This document shows, piece by piece, positions 1-9,899 of a stretch of DNA of 64,000 nt. Within the stretch, counting starts at the first letter, position 1; the number at the start of each line of letters is the position of its first letter. Where the stretch lies: NCBI RefSeq assembly GCF_003938655.1, contig NZ_RJJT01000003.1, positions 1 through 64,000 of the forward strand. Reading direction: 5' to 3'. The position numbers and the translations under genes were made by a program. The DNA comes from Rhizobium pisi (lineage in GTDB: Bacteria > Pseudomonadota > Alphaproteobacteria > Rhizobiales > Rhizobiaceae). The notes below the pieces were generated by a model. That model saw only the letters and a list, made by a program, of their open reading frames with translations, was not told where the DNA came from and did no database searches.

Positions 1-194
1 AGCGCCTTGAACATCAAGGTCGGATCGAGCGGTGGGCGGCCGTTGTCGGCGCAATAAAGCCCCGCAACGCGATCGTGGATGAAGGAAAAGTCGATCACCG
101 CGTCGATCTTGCGAAGCAGGTGATCCTTCGGCACCAGGCTATCGAGCGTCACCATCTCAAGAGCCGTCTGGGTGGGGGCAGGTTTCTTCAACAT
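1..194 (-). CDS. IS1182-family transposase, N-terminal part (cut by window edge)
   Basis: The start codon lies at 194-192 and the frame stays open to the left edge, giving about 64 residues beginning MLKKPAPTQTALEMVTLDSL and containing the stretch ending in RPPLDPTLMFKAL. This is the typical N-terminus of IS1182-type (IS5-like DDE) transposases. The catalytic DDE residues lie outside the window, so intactness cannot be judged. A perfect 10-bp inverted repeat sits about 16 bp upstream of the start. The family assignment is from recall of N-terminal motifs. Confidence 0.8.
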   Translation of the reverse strand, partial: MLKKPAPTQTALEMVTLDSLVPKDHLLRKIDAVIDFSFIHDRVAGLYCADNGRPPLDPTLMFKA

Positions 195-209
195 GTCCCA
201 ATGAATCAT

Positions 210-235
210 AAACCCCTGGACGGTGCCAGGGGTTT
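210..235. repeat. Perfect inverted repeat upstream of the transposase
   Basis: Ten bases (210-219, AAACCCCTGG) are exactly complementary to 226-235 around a 6-base loop. It lies between the transposase start and the BA14K gene. It could be a terminator protecting the transposase from upstream readthrough, or part of the insertion sequence end. The sequence alone does not decide. Confidence 0.6.
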
Positions 236-247
236 GTCAGCAGTCTG

Positions 248-269
248 AGCGCCGCTCGGAAGCGGCGCT
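248..269. terminator. Hairpin downstream of the BA14K gene
   Basis: A perfect 9-bp stem (AGCGCCGCT at 248-256, complement 261-269) with a 4-base loop lies 24 bases past the stop of the minus-strand BA14K gene. No T-run follows on the minus strand, so it is a weak intrinsic terminator or a 3'-end stabiliser. Confidence 0.5.
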
Positions 270-292
270 TTGTATCAGGGATCGCTGAGCGA

Positions 293-754
293 TCAGCCGG
301 CGGTGCAGAAATGGCTGCGGCCGTCACCGCCGATATAGGTGCCGCTGCGCGGGTCGAAGGAGCGGTAGCGGTAGGAGCAGTAACGCTCCCATTGCGGCGA
401 CCAGGGCTCGACCGCCGTGCGGACCGGCGCATAATACCGCGGCTGCTCGACGTATTGCGGCTGCTCGACATAGACGCGGCGCGGCGCGCGGTAGACCGGG
501 GCGGGCTCGTAATATCCGGGCTGATAGGGCGGGTCGATGTAGCGAGGCTCATCGTAGACAGGACCGTTGTTGGCATTGGCGATCGCCGAGCCGACGATCA
601 AGCCCGTGGCGAGGCCGACTGCGCCGCCGACAAGGGCGTCGTTGCGGTCATGATGGCGCCAATGATGGTCGCCGGCCGATGCCTCGCCGATGGCGGAGAG
701 GGTGAGCGCGGCAGCCGTTGCCGTCAGAAGAAGAGTTTTGGCGAGCCTGTTCAT
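293..754 (-). CDS. BA14K-family secreted/envelope protein
   Basis: The protein has 153 residues. Residues 1-27 form a signal peptide (MNRLAKTLLLTATAAALTLS, then an ASA cleavage region). A His/Asp-rich stretch (HHWRHHDRND) and a Gly/Ala-rich hydrophobic segment near residues 42-60 follow, then a Pro/Tyr/Gln-rich linker. The C-terminus (about 123-153) has CSYRYRSFDPRSGTYIGGDG followed by a second Cys, which is the BA14K signature. Two cysteines, at the ends of that motif, could form a disulfide. BA14K was described in Brucella as an immunoreactive, lectin-like envelope protein, and the role in rhizobia is unknown. It is a single gene, not obviously in an operon. Confidence 0.85.
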   Translation of the reverse strand: MNRLAKTLLLTATAAALTLSAIGEASAGDHHWRHHDRNDALVGGAVGLATGLIVGSAIANANNGPVYDEPRYIDPPYQPGYYEPAPVYRAPRRVYVEQPQYVEQPRYYAPVRTAVEPWSPQWERYCSYRYRSFDPRSGTYIGGDGRSHFCTAG

Positions 755-849
755 AAGCGTAAAGTCCTAATCCCCGGGAACCGAACGCCGGTTCCTTCTC
801 GATGGTGTTAGTACTAAAGATTTATAGCTGAACGAAGGCTGAACGACAA

Positions 850-872
850 AACCCGGCATCGCTGCCGGGCTT
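850..872 (-). terminator. Intrinsic terminator of the cold-shock gene
   Basis: On the minus strand CCCGGCA and TGCCGGG pair around GCGA and are followed directly by TTTTG. The hairpin begins about 30 bases after the cold-shock gene stop. Stem plus T-run is a standard rho-independent terminator. Confidence 0.8.
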
Positions 873-903
873 CAACTCGAAATTCGACAGCCTTGTTAAG
901 GGC

Positions 904-1119
904 TCAGCCTGCAATCTGCAGATTGACGGCCTTGGGGCCCTTGCCGCGGCGATCCGGCTCCGTGTCGAAGCTTACCTTCTGATTTTCCGTCAGACCGGCC
1001 AGCCCGGAGGCCTGAACGGCAGAAATGTGAACGAAGATATCGGCGCCGCCCCGGTCCGGCTTAATGAAGCCGAAGCCTTTGTCGGTATTGAAGAACTTTA
1101 CAGTGCCAGTCTCTGCCAT
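904..1119 (-). CDS. Cold-shock domain protein (CspA-like)
   Basis: This 71-residue protein is a single cold-shock domain, the usual length for the family. RNP1 (KGFGFIKP, residues 14-21) and RNP2 (DIFVHIS, 27-33) are intact, so it should bind single-stranded RNA/DNA and act as an RNA chaperone. The start ATG at 1119 is preceded by AAGGA about 8 bases upstream. An AT-rich gene-free stretch of about 480 bases upstream may contain the long leader typical of csp genes. The gene is monocistronic, with a clear terminator at 850-872. Which paralogue it is cannot be told. Confidence 0.95.
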   Translation of the reverse strand: MAETGTVKFFNTDKGFGFIKPDRGGADIFVHISAVQASGLAGLTENQKVSFDTEPDRRGKGPKAVNLQIAG

Positions 1120-1604
1120 GCCTCAGGTCCTTTTCTCTCTGCCCGCCATCCACACGGGCAGCATCATAGCATTGCCTCCTTGCGGGAGGTGTTGGCAGGC
1201 AATTCTTGAAATGTGAGAAAAAGGTCCCCTCTACCTCGGCCTGTTCCAGGCAGAACTTTCGCCTGCCTTTTCGGAACCGGCTGACCGGGATATTAGCGTT
1301 CCCGGCGCGCAAATACTTAAGGACTTCCCATGCTCGCAAAATGCCCGAACGAGCCGAGAGTGCTGCGTTTAAAGGCTTTTGGCAAGCAAAAGTTTTTTAA
1401 TGGATCCTTTCGGGCGCACCTCCGCCGATGCCGAATTTTCGCAAAAACGCAAAATTTCCTCCTCGAATAGGGAATGATTAACGTTTTATATCGTCTGCAA
1501 TGTAAGTTCCGAGCAGATTTTGCCAAAAATGCAACGTAAACGCGCTTTTGAGGTCCGCTAAAATTTTTTTCGAATCCGGCACTCACCCATATTTGGACGC
1601 GTGT
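1120..1604. other. Gene-free region upstream of the cold-shock gene
   Basis: This 485-base interval separates the cold-shock gene from the DMT gene. Both genes run on the minus strand. The part from about 1370 to 1570 is distinctly A/T-rich compared with the flanking coding DNA. I find no convincing open frame. It probably holds the cold-shock promoter and 5' leader, and the DMT gene's 3' end. I could not place a promoter with confidence. Confidence 0.5.
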
Positions 1605-2495
1605 TCAGCCGGCCACTACGCGTCGGCGGGTGAATCCCGGCACGAGCTCGACTACAAGCATAGCGATAAACATTAGCGCACAACCTGTATAGCCGGTGGC
1701 CGGCATCGTCTCGCCGAGCAGGAGGGCTGCGAGCGATGCGCCGAAGAGCGCTTCGGACGAGAGGAAGATCGCCGCCTGCGAAGGCGTGGTGTAACGCTGG
1801 GCGATCACCTGCAGCACGAAGGCCAGGCCGGAGGAGAAGATGCCGACATAGAGTATCTCAGGTGCCGCGTCCGATATGGCCGAAAGGCTGATCGGTTCGA
1901 CAGCTGCGGCAATGGCCAGCGCGCAGGCTGCGGTGACGGCGAATTGCACGGCGGAGAGGGCAAGCGGCCTTCCGGTCTCGGAGACCGTGGTGCCGGCAAG
2001 GGTAATCTGGATCGCCCAGAAGACGGCGCAGACGACGGTCAGGAAATCGCCTACCGTCAATGCCGAGAGATGGCCGCCGGACAGAAGATAGATGCCGCCG
2101 ACAGCCATCAGCGCACCCGGCCAGATGATCCAATGTGGTGCACGGCGCAGGAAGAATACGGCAATGAGCGGCACGAACACGACATAGAGGCCGGTGATGA
2201 AGCTGGAATTCGTCACCGATGTCGTCTGCAGGCCCATCTGCTGCGTGGCTGCGCCGCTGAAAAGGGCAAAGCCGGTCAGGATATAGAGTTTTGCATGGCG
2301 CGCGCTTGTCTTCACCTTTGCTTTGCCAGCTTCGAAGACAACGAAAGGCAGCACGGCCAATGTGGCGACGGCGAAACGCAAGGCGATGAACCAGAAGGGA
2401 CCGATCGCCTTCATTGCCGTCGATTGCGCGACGAAGCCGCCGCCCCAGATGGCGGCTGCAAGCAACAGGAGAAGGTTCGCCTGAACGCGCGTCAT
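1605..2495 (-). CDS. EamA/DMT-superfamily transporter
   Basis: The protein has 296 residues and about ten hydrophobic helices in two EamA repeats. Repeat one starts LLLLLAAAIWGGGFVAQST; repeat two starts near residue 150 at LTVGDFLTVVCAVFWAIQIT. The conserved GxxxxxxxW entry helix and the PLI/LLGE motifs near helices 3-4 and 9 are visible. Members are inner-membrane exporters of metabolites or amino acids, and the substrate is not predictable here. The start ATG is preceded by GAGGATCGAC. The neighbouring DUF3052 gene diverges from it across about 100 bases. Confidence 0.88.
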   Translation of the reverse strand: MTRVQANLLLLLAAAIWGGGFVAQSTAMKAIGPFWFIALRFAVATLAVLPFVVFEAGKAKVKTSARHAKLYILTGFALFSGAATQQMGLQTTSVTNSSFITGLYVVFVPLIAVFFLRRAPHWIIWPGALMAVGGIYLLSGGHLSALTVGDFLTVVCAVFWAIQITLAGTTVSETGRPLALSAVQFAVTAACALAIAAAVEPISLSAISDAAPEILYVGIFSSGLAFVLQVIAQRYTTPSQAAIFLSSEALFGASLAALLLGETMPATGYTGCALMFIAMLVVELVPGFTRRRVVAG

Positions 2496-2595
2496 GTCGA
2501 TCCTCGATCGGGAAGGGAGATATGCCCGAGCGGTTAGCAGTTGCGTTTCCTCGAGGCAAGGGCGAAGACTTCACGCCTGACGACGGAGGCGAGGC

Positions 2596-3060
2596 ATGCG
2601 ACGTGAAGAACGGGCCGGCGATACGACAACGCCGAGCACGGCAGGCTATTCCGGTACGCCGCTCGCGAGGAAGCTCGGCCTTGTGCGCGGGCAAGTGGCC
2701 GCACTTCTCGGCGTTCCCAAAATGATCGAAGACATCAATGGCTTCGATGGTTTTGCTTCGGTCGTCCACGCGCTTCCCGAGATGCCGCAGCGGGTCTTCG
2801 ATTATGTGCATCTATTCGCAACTGAGCGCGCGGCACTGGAAGCGGTAGCACCTGCGCTCTTCCGTGCCTTGAGGCCGGACGGCATGATCTGGATCTCCTG
2901 GCCGAAAAAGAGTTCACGCATGCCGACCGACATTACAGAGGACGTGCTTCGGGAAATCCTGCTGCCGACCGGTCTGGTCGACGTCAAAGTCTGCGCCGTC
3001 GACGAGGTCTGGTCCGGACTGAAATTCGTCATCCGCAAGGAATTGCGCGGCGCGTTGTGA
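2596..3060 (+). CDS. DUF3052-type protein
   Basis: The predicted product has 154 residues. After a polar N-terminus the sequence TAGYSGTPLARKLGL opens the DUF3052 domain. A Rossmann-like run follows, with FDYVHLFATERAALE, then LRPDGMIWISWPKKSSRMPT near residues 93-112, and a C-terminal KFVIRKEL. The family is widespread, small and of unknown function; the fold resembles a reduced methyltransferase core lacking a clear SAM motif. The start ATG is preceded by GGAGGCGAGG. It converges with the sugar dehydrogenase gene, with only 4 bases between stops. Confidence 0.72.
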   Translation: MRREERAGDTTTPSTAGYSGTPLARKLGLVRGQVAALLGVPKMIEDINGFDGFASVVHALPEMPQRVFDYVHLFATERAALEAVAPALFRALRPDGMIWISWPKKSSRMPTDITEDVLREILLPTGLVDVKVCAVDEVWSGLKFVIRKELRGAL

Positions 3061-3064
3061 CCGC

Positions 3065-4207
3065 TCAACCGTTGTTGGCTTCGGCTCTGGAGATCCTGAG
3101 CAGCGCGCCGTTATCCTCGTCCGTCACCATCAGCAGCGCGCCGTCGGGCGCGACGATAACGTCGCGGATGCGGCCGTATTCGCCTTCGAACAGGCGCTCC
3201 TCGGCGACGAAGGCACCGCTTCCGTCACGCTGCATGCGCGAAAGCAGCTGAAATTTCAGCGCTGCGACGAGGAAATTGCCGTCCCATTCCGGGAACATGG
3301 CGCCGCGATAGACGACGAGCGCGCCGGGCGCGATCGAAGGGTCCCAATAATGCAACGGCTGCTCAAGCCCTTCCTTGGCGGTGCCTTCGCCAATCTCGGC
3401 GCCTGAATAGTCGCGGCCATAGGTGATGATCGGCCAGCCGTAATTCTTCCCGGCCTCGGGCTGGTTGATCTCGTCGCCGCCGCGCGCGCCGTGTTCGACG
3501 GTGTAGAGCTTGCCGTCCTTGGCATCGAAGGTGATGCCCTGCGGGTTGCGATGGCCCTTCGACCAGATTTCCGGCAGCGCCTTGCCGCCGTCCCTGAACG
3601 GATTGTCGGCGGGGATGCTGCCGTCGGCGTTGATGTGGATGATCGAGCCGGCATCGTCCTTCCAGTCCTGCGAGCGGTCGCGGTCGCCGCGATCGCCGAC
3701 GCTGATGAACAGCGAGCCGTCGGGAGCGATCGCGATGCGCGAGCCGTATTGGATATTGCCCGGCGTAAAGCGCCGCATGGTGAAGACGGGCGTGACGGCC
3801 TCGAGCTGCTTTTCATCGGCGGAAAGTGTCGCGCTGAAGGCTTCGGTGCCGGAGCCCTGGCCGCTGGCGATGGCGGCGGTGAAATAGAGTATGCGAGATG
3901 TCGCAAAGTCCGGAGCGAGCGCCACGTCCATCAGGCCGCCCTGGCCGCGATCGCTCACCTTGGGCACGCCGCCGATCGGATCGGAGACCTTGCCGTCGCG
4001 GACGATGCGCATGCGGCCCGGCCGCTCAGTGACGAGATAGGCGCCATCGGGCAACACCTCGACCGCCCAGGGATGTTCGAGGCCGTCGGCGAGTTTTTCG
4101 ACGCGGACGGTTGGACCCTGCGTGTTGACGGTATCGGCCGCATCAGCGGATGTGGCGGCGAACACGATCAGCGCCGCGGCGAAATGGAAGGCAGATGTTC
4201 TCTTCAT
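3065..4207 (-). CDS. Soluble PQQ-dependent sugar (aldose) dehydrogenase family protein
   Basis: The protein has 380 residues from the ATG at 4207. An upstream in-frame start at 4270 is less likely because 4207 begins a proper signal peptide (MKRTSAFHFAAALIVFAATS, then ADA). Motifs of the soluble glucose dehydrogenase/aldose dehydrogenase beta-propeller are present: ERPGRMRIV, RGQGGLMDVALAPDF, GDRGDRDRSQDW, KGHRNPQGI, EHGARGGDEIN and GKNYGWPIITYG. These enzymes oxidise sugars in the periplasm using PQQ and calcium. Whether this copy binds PQQ cannot be confirmed by eye. No PQQ biosynthesis genes lie nearby. Confidence 0.88.
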   Translation of the reverse strand: MKRTSAFHFAAALIVFAATSADAADTVNTQGPTVRVEKLADGLEHPWAVEVLPDGAYLVTERPGRMRIVRDGKVSDPIGGVPKVSDRGQGGLMDVALAPDFATSRILYFTAAIASGQGSGTEAFSATLSADEKQLEAVTPVFTMRRFTPGNIQYGSRIAIAPDGSLFISVGDRGDRDRSQDWKDDAGSIIHINADGSIPADNPFRDGGKALPEIWSKGHRNPQGITFDAKDGKLYTVEHGARGGDEINQPEAGKNYGWPIITYGRDYSGAEIGEGTAKEGLEQPLHYWDPSIAPGALVVYRGAMFPEWDGNFLVAALKFQLLSRMQRDGSGAFVAEERLFEGEYGRIRDVIVAPDGALLMVTDEDNGALLRISRAEANNG

Positions 4208-4266
4208 TGGCTTCCCCGTCGTTTCTCCATGCGGAACGTGGAGCGGGCAAGGGAAGGCTTCAACCC

Positions 4267-5040
4267 TCATTCGGCCTGCAATAACGGCTTTGTGTTTACC
4301 GGTTGAACGGAGCCTGTCGCCTGGCTATCGACCAGTTCCGCTTCGACGATGTAGCGCAAGGGGCCGCGTTCGGTGGCGTTGAAGGGCCAGCAGGTGGTCA
4401 GCACCAGGTGGCGGCCGTCGGAGGCGGAATCGATGCCGCTGGCATCCCATGGAGCGATGCGGCCTTCGCCTGCCTTGAAGGTCAACACCTTGCCGTCGCG
4501 GCGGGTAACTTCGATCGCATCGCCCGGTCTTATATATTGCAGCCAGCGGAAATGCGTGTCGCGATGGGCCGCGATGACGGAGGTGCCTTCTTCGCCCGGC
4601 TGCGGCGTATTGGCGAGCCAGGCCGGACCGAAGGCCAGAGCTTCGCCGGAGGCGCCGGCGAGCACGATCGCCTCCTTGCCGAGGCGCGGTGCGCGCACCT
4701 TGGCTTCCGTGGTGAAATCCGCCCAGGGCCAGGGCTTTGTCCCTTCGCCACGCAGTTCGGCGGCGAAAGCGCGTTTCAGCAGGACCTGCGAGAGCTCCGC
4801 CTTCGCCTTCAGCAGGAAGCCGTCGCCGATCAGCGCCAGGCCGTAAAGGGCAAGGCCGGCGATGGCAAAGGCGATCGCCTGTTCGATCGGCGAAAGACGC
4901 CAGAGGAAGAAACCTTTCTTCGCCCGCTTCTTCGGCCTGTCGTCAGCCGTGGCGGCAGCCATGGCGAGTTCCAGATAGGTCGGAAGCGGCTCGAATTCGG
5001 CCGCTTCCTCATTCTGGCTTTCCGAGAGCCTAGAGACCAT
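4267..5040 (-). CDS. Class GN sortase (Gram-negative sortase)
   Basis: The protein has 257 residues. A cytoplasmic Lys/Arg-rich stretch (32-48) is followed by one transmembrane segment (about 53-75) and then the extracytoplasmic catalytic domain. The sortase triad is visible: His159 in AAHRDTHF, Cys217 in TTCWPF and Arg229 in GPLRY. Length and motif spelling fit the Gram-negative-only class GN sortases. It should cleave the LPQTA tail of the upstream gene's product and attach it to an unknown acceptor. Its start overlaps the end of the substrate gene by 11 bases, so the two are co-transcribed and probably translationally coupled. Confidence 0.92.
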   Translation of the reverse strand: MVSRLSESQNEEAAEFEPLPTYLELAMAAATADDRPKKRAKKGFFLWRLSPIEQAIAFAIAGLALYGLALIGDGFLLKAKAELSQVLLKRAFAAELRGEGTKPWPWADFTTEAKVRAPRLGKEAIVLAGASGEALAFGPAWLANTPQPGEEGTSVIAAHRDTHFRWLQYIRPGDAIEVTRRDGKVLTFKAGEGRIAPWDASGIDSASDGRHLVLTTCWPFNATERGPLRYIVEAELVDSQATGSVQPVNTKPLLQAE

Positions 5041-7384
5041 TGCGCTTGGCTCCGGCCGTGATCAGCCCCTTGAGGCGGCGGCGCCAGACGGCGAGCCCGC
5101 TTGCCGCCGTCAGCGCCAGCAGCAGCATGGTCAGCCCGCGCAGGATCTGCTCGTCGGCGCGCGTCGCCGTCTGCGGCAGGTTTACGGTCGAGCTCTTCTG
5201 AGCAACCAGTGTTGCGGCCTTTGCCGTCGGCGCTGCGGCCATCAGGTTTGCGATCTCCGGCGATGCGGCGAGTGCCGGTGTTCCCGCCGGCGTCGCCGAG
5301 CTATGGTCTTCTCCGCCGCCAAGAGGGGCAGCGTTTTCGCCGAAAACCTTATCGAAGTCCCAGCCCTCGGGCAGGTTGAGCGGCAGCTTCGGCGAACCAA
5401 GCGGCTGATCGGCCGGTCGCGAGGGGGTGACGTCGACAGCGACCAGGCTGGTGACGCGGGAGACGAGATGGTGGGCGAGCGCCACGGTCTCGATATCCTT
5501 GTCGAGCGCGGCCGGATCCTGGCGCTCATAGGCGCGGGCTTCGAAATCGTCGATCTTGCGCCGCGCCCAGAGCTTGGAGATGCCGTTGCCGTCGGCGGCA
5601 TTGGCGATATCCATTTCGACGCGCCAGGGCTGATTGCCTGTCCTGCCGACGATCTGCAGCTTGCCGGCCGGCTTCTCCTGCGGCAGTTCCGCCGTCAGCA
5701 CGACAGGCTCGCCGCTGTAGAGGTCGGGCATCGGGTTCGGCGTGATATCCTGAGCTTCGATGCCTTCGAAGGTCGCGGCGATATCGGTCATGGCGGGGTT
5801 CTGCAGCTTGGCGAAGAGCTCGCCCATGCGGCTTGCCACCTGATCGGTCGAGCCGATCTCGGTGAAGGTGCCCCGGCCGATCTCGGCAGCCTTGGTCATG
5901 AAATAGGTGTTCGGCGCCGAGCCGATGCCGACGGTAAAGACGCGGGCGTCGCCGCGGTTTGCCGTGATTTCCTGGAAAAGCTGCTGTTCGTTGCCGATCG
6001 CGCCATCCGTCAGGAACACGATCTGGCGCAGCGCTCCGCTTGCGACCGGTCCCTGATTGCGCAACGCATCCTCAAGGGCGGGCAGCATTTCCGTGCCGCC
6101 GTCGGCGGTCAGGCCCCTAACATAGGCGATGGCCCTTTCGCGGTTGTCCGGTGTCGCGGCGACGAGGCCCTTGAAATAATCGGTCATCGTATCGTCGAAA
6201 CGGATGACGTTGAAGCGATCGTCGGGGCCGAGCTTGGAAATGGCAAGCGCCAGGCTCTGCCTTGCCTGCTCGATAGACTGACCGGACATGGAGCCGGAAT
6301 TGTCGATGACGAAGACCACCTCGCGTTTTGCCGGCGGCATGGCCGCATCCGGCGTCGTGGGCGGGGTGACGAAGGCAAGCAGATAGGTCTTGCCATCAAT
6401 CACTTCGCGGAAGAGGCCGGCACTCGGCATCTTGCCTGAAGCGGCCTTCCAGGTGAGTTCGAAGTCCTTGTCGGCGGGAACGGCGTTGCCCTTCAGGCTG
6501 ATCGTCCTCGCCTGGTCGCCGTCCTGCCGGATATCGACTTCGTGGAAGGAGGATTTGACGTCGCCGAGCGGGAAGCCGGCTTTCAGATCGACGGTCAGGG
6601 AGAGTGGGTTGATCTTGGCGTTCTCGCGCGGATCGAGCACCGGGGCTTCAATCTTGTCGCGGTTTTCCACCGGATCGCGCGGCGTGGCGAAACCGGCGCC
6701 GTTGTTGAACTCGACGGTCTGGACGATCGGCGCCGGATTGTAGCGCGGGGCGACGACCATCGGGAAGCGCAGCGAGAACTCGTCGCCCGACTGGCGGACA
6801 GCCTGCTGATATTCGATCTGCACGACGATATCTTCGCCGGGGCCGATATTGGCGACCTGGTTGGTGAAGACGTTCGGCCGCTGCTGTTCGAGAAGCGCCG
6901 TCTTCTTGCCCTCGGCCTTGGCCTGTTCATAGATCTCGCGAGCCTCCTGGCGCGGCTTGATCTGGCCTTCGATGAAGCGCTCGCCGATCTGCATCTTCAG
7001 CGCATCGACGGCGGAATTGTCCGGCAGCGGGAAGACGTAGGTGCCTTCGACCCAACCATGGCTCGGGTTCCGGAAGCGCTGCGTCACCTTCACCCTGGCG
7101 ATCGGGCCGGAAACATCGATTGCGACGTCGGTCTTCAGCCTCGGAGCCTCGACATAGAAGCCCGGCTCCTTCGACGGAAAGAGCAGCGAGCCGCTGTTGA
7201 CGTCGTTCGGCCGGACCAGGGCCGCGAGCTGGCTGGATGCCTGCTGTGTCTCGGCGCGGGCGACAGAGGCAAGCCCCAGCATCGCGGCGATGCAGGCGGC
7301 AAAAGCGGTGATGGCGACAAAACATGAAATGGAGATCCGGCGCATGCGCATGCGCCCGATGGCAAACTCATCTTCCAGAAACAT
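5030..7384 (-). CDS. Sortase-target VIT/vWFA protein with LPQTA tail
   Basis: The protein has 784 residues from ATG 7384, chosen over an upstream in-frame start because GAGGG precedes it. The N-terminal hydrophobic segment (about 16-40) ends in an ARA signal cleavage region. A VIT domain covers about 70-210 (QEAREIYEQAKAEGKKTALL). A vWFA domain starts near 355 with the intact MIDAS motif DNSGSMSG. The C-terminus has LPQTA (736-740), a hydrophobic helix (about 751-767) and a basic WRRRLKG tail: a complete sorting signal. This matches the family described as proteobacterial sortase target proteins. It probably sits on the outer side of the inner membrane or is displayed outward, and its ligand is unknown. 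Confidence 0.93.
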   Translation of the reverse strand: MFLEDEFAIGRMRMRRISISCFVAITAFAACIAAMLGLASVARAETQQASSQLAALVRPNDVNSGSLLFPSKEPGFYVEAPRLKTDVAIDVSGPIARVKVTQRFRNPSHGWVEGTYVFPLPDNSAVDALKMQIGERFIEGQIKPRQEAREIYEQAKAEGKKTALLEQQRPNVFTNQVANIGPGEDIVVQIEYQQAVRQSGDEFSLRFPMVVAPRYNPAPIVQTVEFNNGAGFATPRDPVENRDKIEAPVLDPRENAKINPLSLTVDLKAGFPLGDVKSSFHEVDIRQDGDQARTISLKGNAVPADKDFELTWKAASGKMPSAGLFREVIDGKTYLLAFVTPPTTPDAAMPPAKREVVFVIDNSGSMSGQSIEQARQSLALAISKLGPDDRFNVIRFDDTMTDYFKGLVAATPDNRERAIAYVRGLTADGGTEMLPALEDALRNQGPVASGALRQIVFLTDGAIGNEQQLFQEITANRGDARVFTVGIGSAPNTYFMTKAAEIGRGTFTEIGSTDQVASRMGELFAKLQNPAMTDIAATFEGIEAQDITPNPMPDLYSGEPVVLTAELPQEKPAGKLQIVGRTGNQPWRVEMDIANAADGNGISKLWARRKIDDFEARAYERQDPAALDKDIETVALAHHLVSRVTSLVAVDVTPSRPADQPLGSPKLPLNLPEGWDFDKVFGENAAPLGGGEDHSSATPAGTPALAASPEIANLMAAAPTAKAATLVAQKSSTVNLPQTATRADEQILRGLTMLLLALTAASGLAVWRRRLKGLITAGAKRNGL

Positions 7385-8971
<1,587 letters not shown>

Positions 8972-8991
8972 GCGTGGGGTAATATCTATCG

Positions 8992-9021
8992 AAGGCCTGC
9001 CGGTGACGGTGGGCCTTTTTG
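8992..9021 (+). terminator. Terminator of the aspartate aminotransferase gene
   Basis: AAGGCC at 8992 pairs with GGCCTT, with additional GCCG/CGG pairing inside the stem, and is followed by TTTTTG. It begins about 20 bases past the stop. Confidence 0.75.
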
Positions 9022-9068
9022 TTTGCGCGGCGTTGACGGTGTGGCTGCATGTGGCTACATTTGATGTC

Positions 9069-9329
9069 ATGAAGACCGTTTCGATCCGCGATGCGAAGAA
9101 CCGCCTGACCGAGCTTGCCCGCGAGGTGGAGGCAGGCGAGACCATTGTGGTCACGCGGAACGGCCGGCCGGTGTTCGATCTCGTGCCGCATCAGAAGCGT
9201 GGCGGTTTGAATCTGGAGGCTGGCGAAGCCTATCTTCGTTCCAAGGGTATAACGAGGACGGAGATGTATATTGCCGACGACTTCGACGATCCTTTGCCGG
9301 AAGATTTCCTTCTCAAGCCATTGCCGTGA
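9069..9329 (+). CDS. Phd/YefM-type antitoxin
   Basis: The protein has 86 residues. The N-terminal VSIRDAKNRLTELAREVEAG, then ETIVVTRNGRPVFDLVP, is the classic Phd/YefM dimerisation and DNA-binding fold. The C-terminal third is acidic and Pro-rich (ADDFDDPLPEDFLL), as expected for a disordered toxin-binding tail. The stop overlaps or abuts the start of the PIN-domain toxin gene. It should repress its own operon and neutralise the toxin. Confidence 0.9.
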   Translation: MKTVSIRDAKNRLTELAREVEAGETIVVTRNGRPVFDLVPHQKRGGLNLEAGEAYLRSKGITRTEMYIADDFDDPLPEDFLLKPLP

Positions 9330-9718
9330 CCATGCGCGTGCTGCTCGACACGCATATGGTCATCGCAATCGTCCAGCGAAAGCTGAAGGACCGTTTTCCT
9401 GACGTCCAGCATGTGCTTTTGGACGCGGCGACCGAAGGCTTCGTTAGCGTCGCCAGCCTTTGGGAAATCGCGATCAAGACACGACTCGGCAAATTGCAGC
9501 CGGGACTAGCCCTGGAGATCATTCCACCCTACCTGCAGGGGACCGGGCTGACGATCCTTTCCATCGATATCCCGCACGTCATCACCGCCGCCGACCCGGA
9601 GCCCGAGACGCGCGATCCCATTGACCGGCTGCTGCTGGCCCAGTGCAAGGTCGAGGGGCTGCAGCTTGCGACGGTCGACCGGCTGCTCGTCGATCATCCG
9701 CTTGCATTGCGGCTCTGA
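9326..9718 (+). CDS. VapC-family PIN-domain toxin (ribonuclease)
   Basis: The product has 130 residues from a GTG that overlaps the antitoxin stop by 4 bases. An in-frame ATG at 9332 is an alternative. PIN acidic residues are visible: Asp in LLDTHMVIAIV, Glu in SLWEIAIKT, Asp in RDPIDRLLLAQ and Asp in LATVDRLL. PIN toxins of this type cleave specific RNAs, often tRNA, and the target cannot be read from sequence. It forms a complete module with the antitoxin, lying just after the aminotransferase terminator and before the glycan cluster. Confidence 0.9.
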   Translation: MTMRVLLDTHMVIAIVQRKLKDRFPDVQHVLLDAATEGFVSVASLWEIAIKTRLGKLQPGLALEIIPPYLQGTGLTILSIDIPHVITAADPEPETRDPIDRLLLAQCKVEGLQLATVDRLLVDHPLALRL

Positions 9719-9899
9719 TCTCACATCCCGATTCAACAGGCTGAGCATTCGATTCCGCTTTGCCTCGCAAGTCATTGAAATCCGATTCAAAACGTGACGA
9801 GGAGCGGCGGTTCGCCAGGTGATCTGCGGTTGCGGGCGGACGTCAAACCAACTAGATATCCGGCATCAAGTTTAAGTCGCCATTTCGGGAGGCCGAGTT

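Noticed and set aside
3068..4306. Minus/plus overlapping frames around the sugar dehydrogenase as separate genes
   Set aside because: Only the minus-strand frame carries signal peptide and family motifs.
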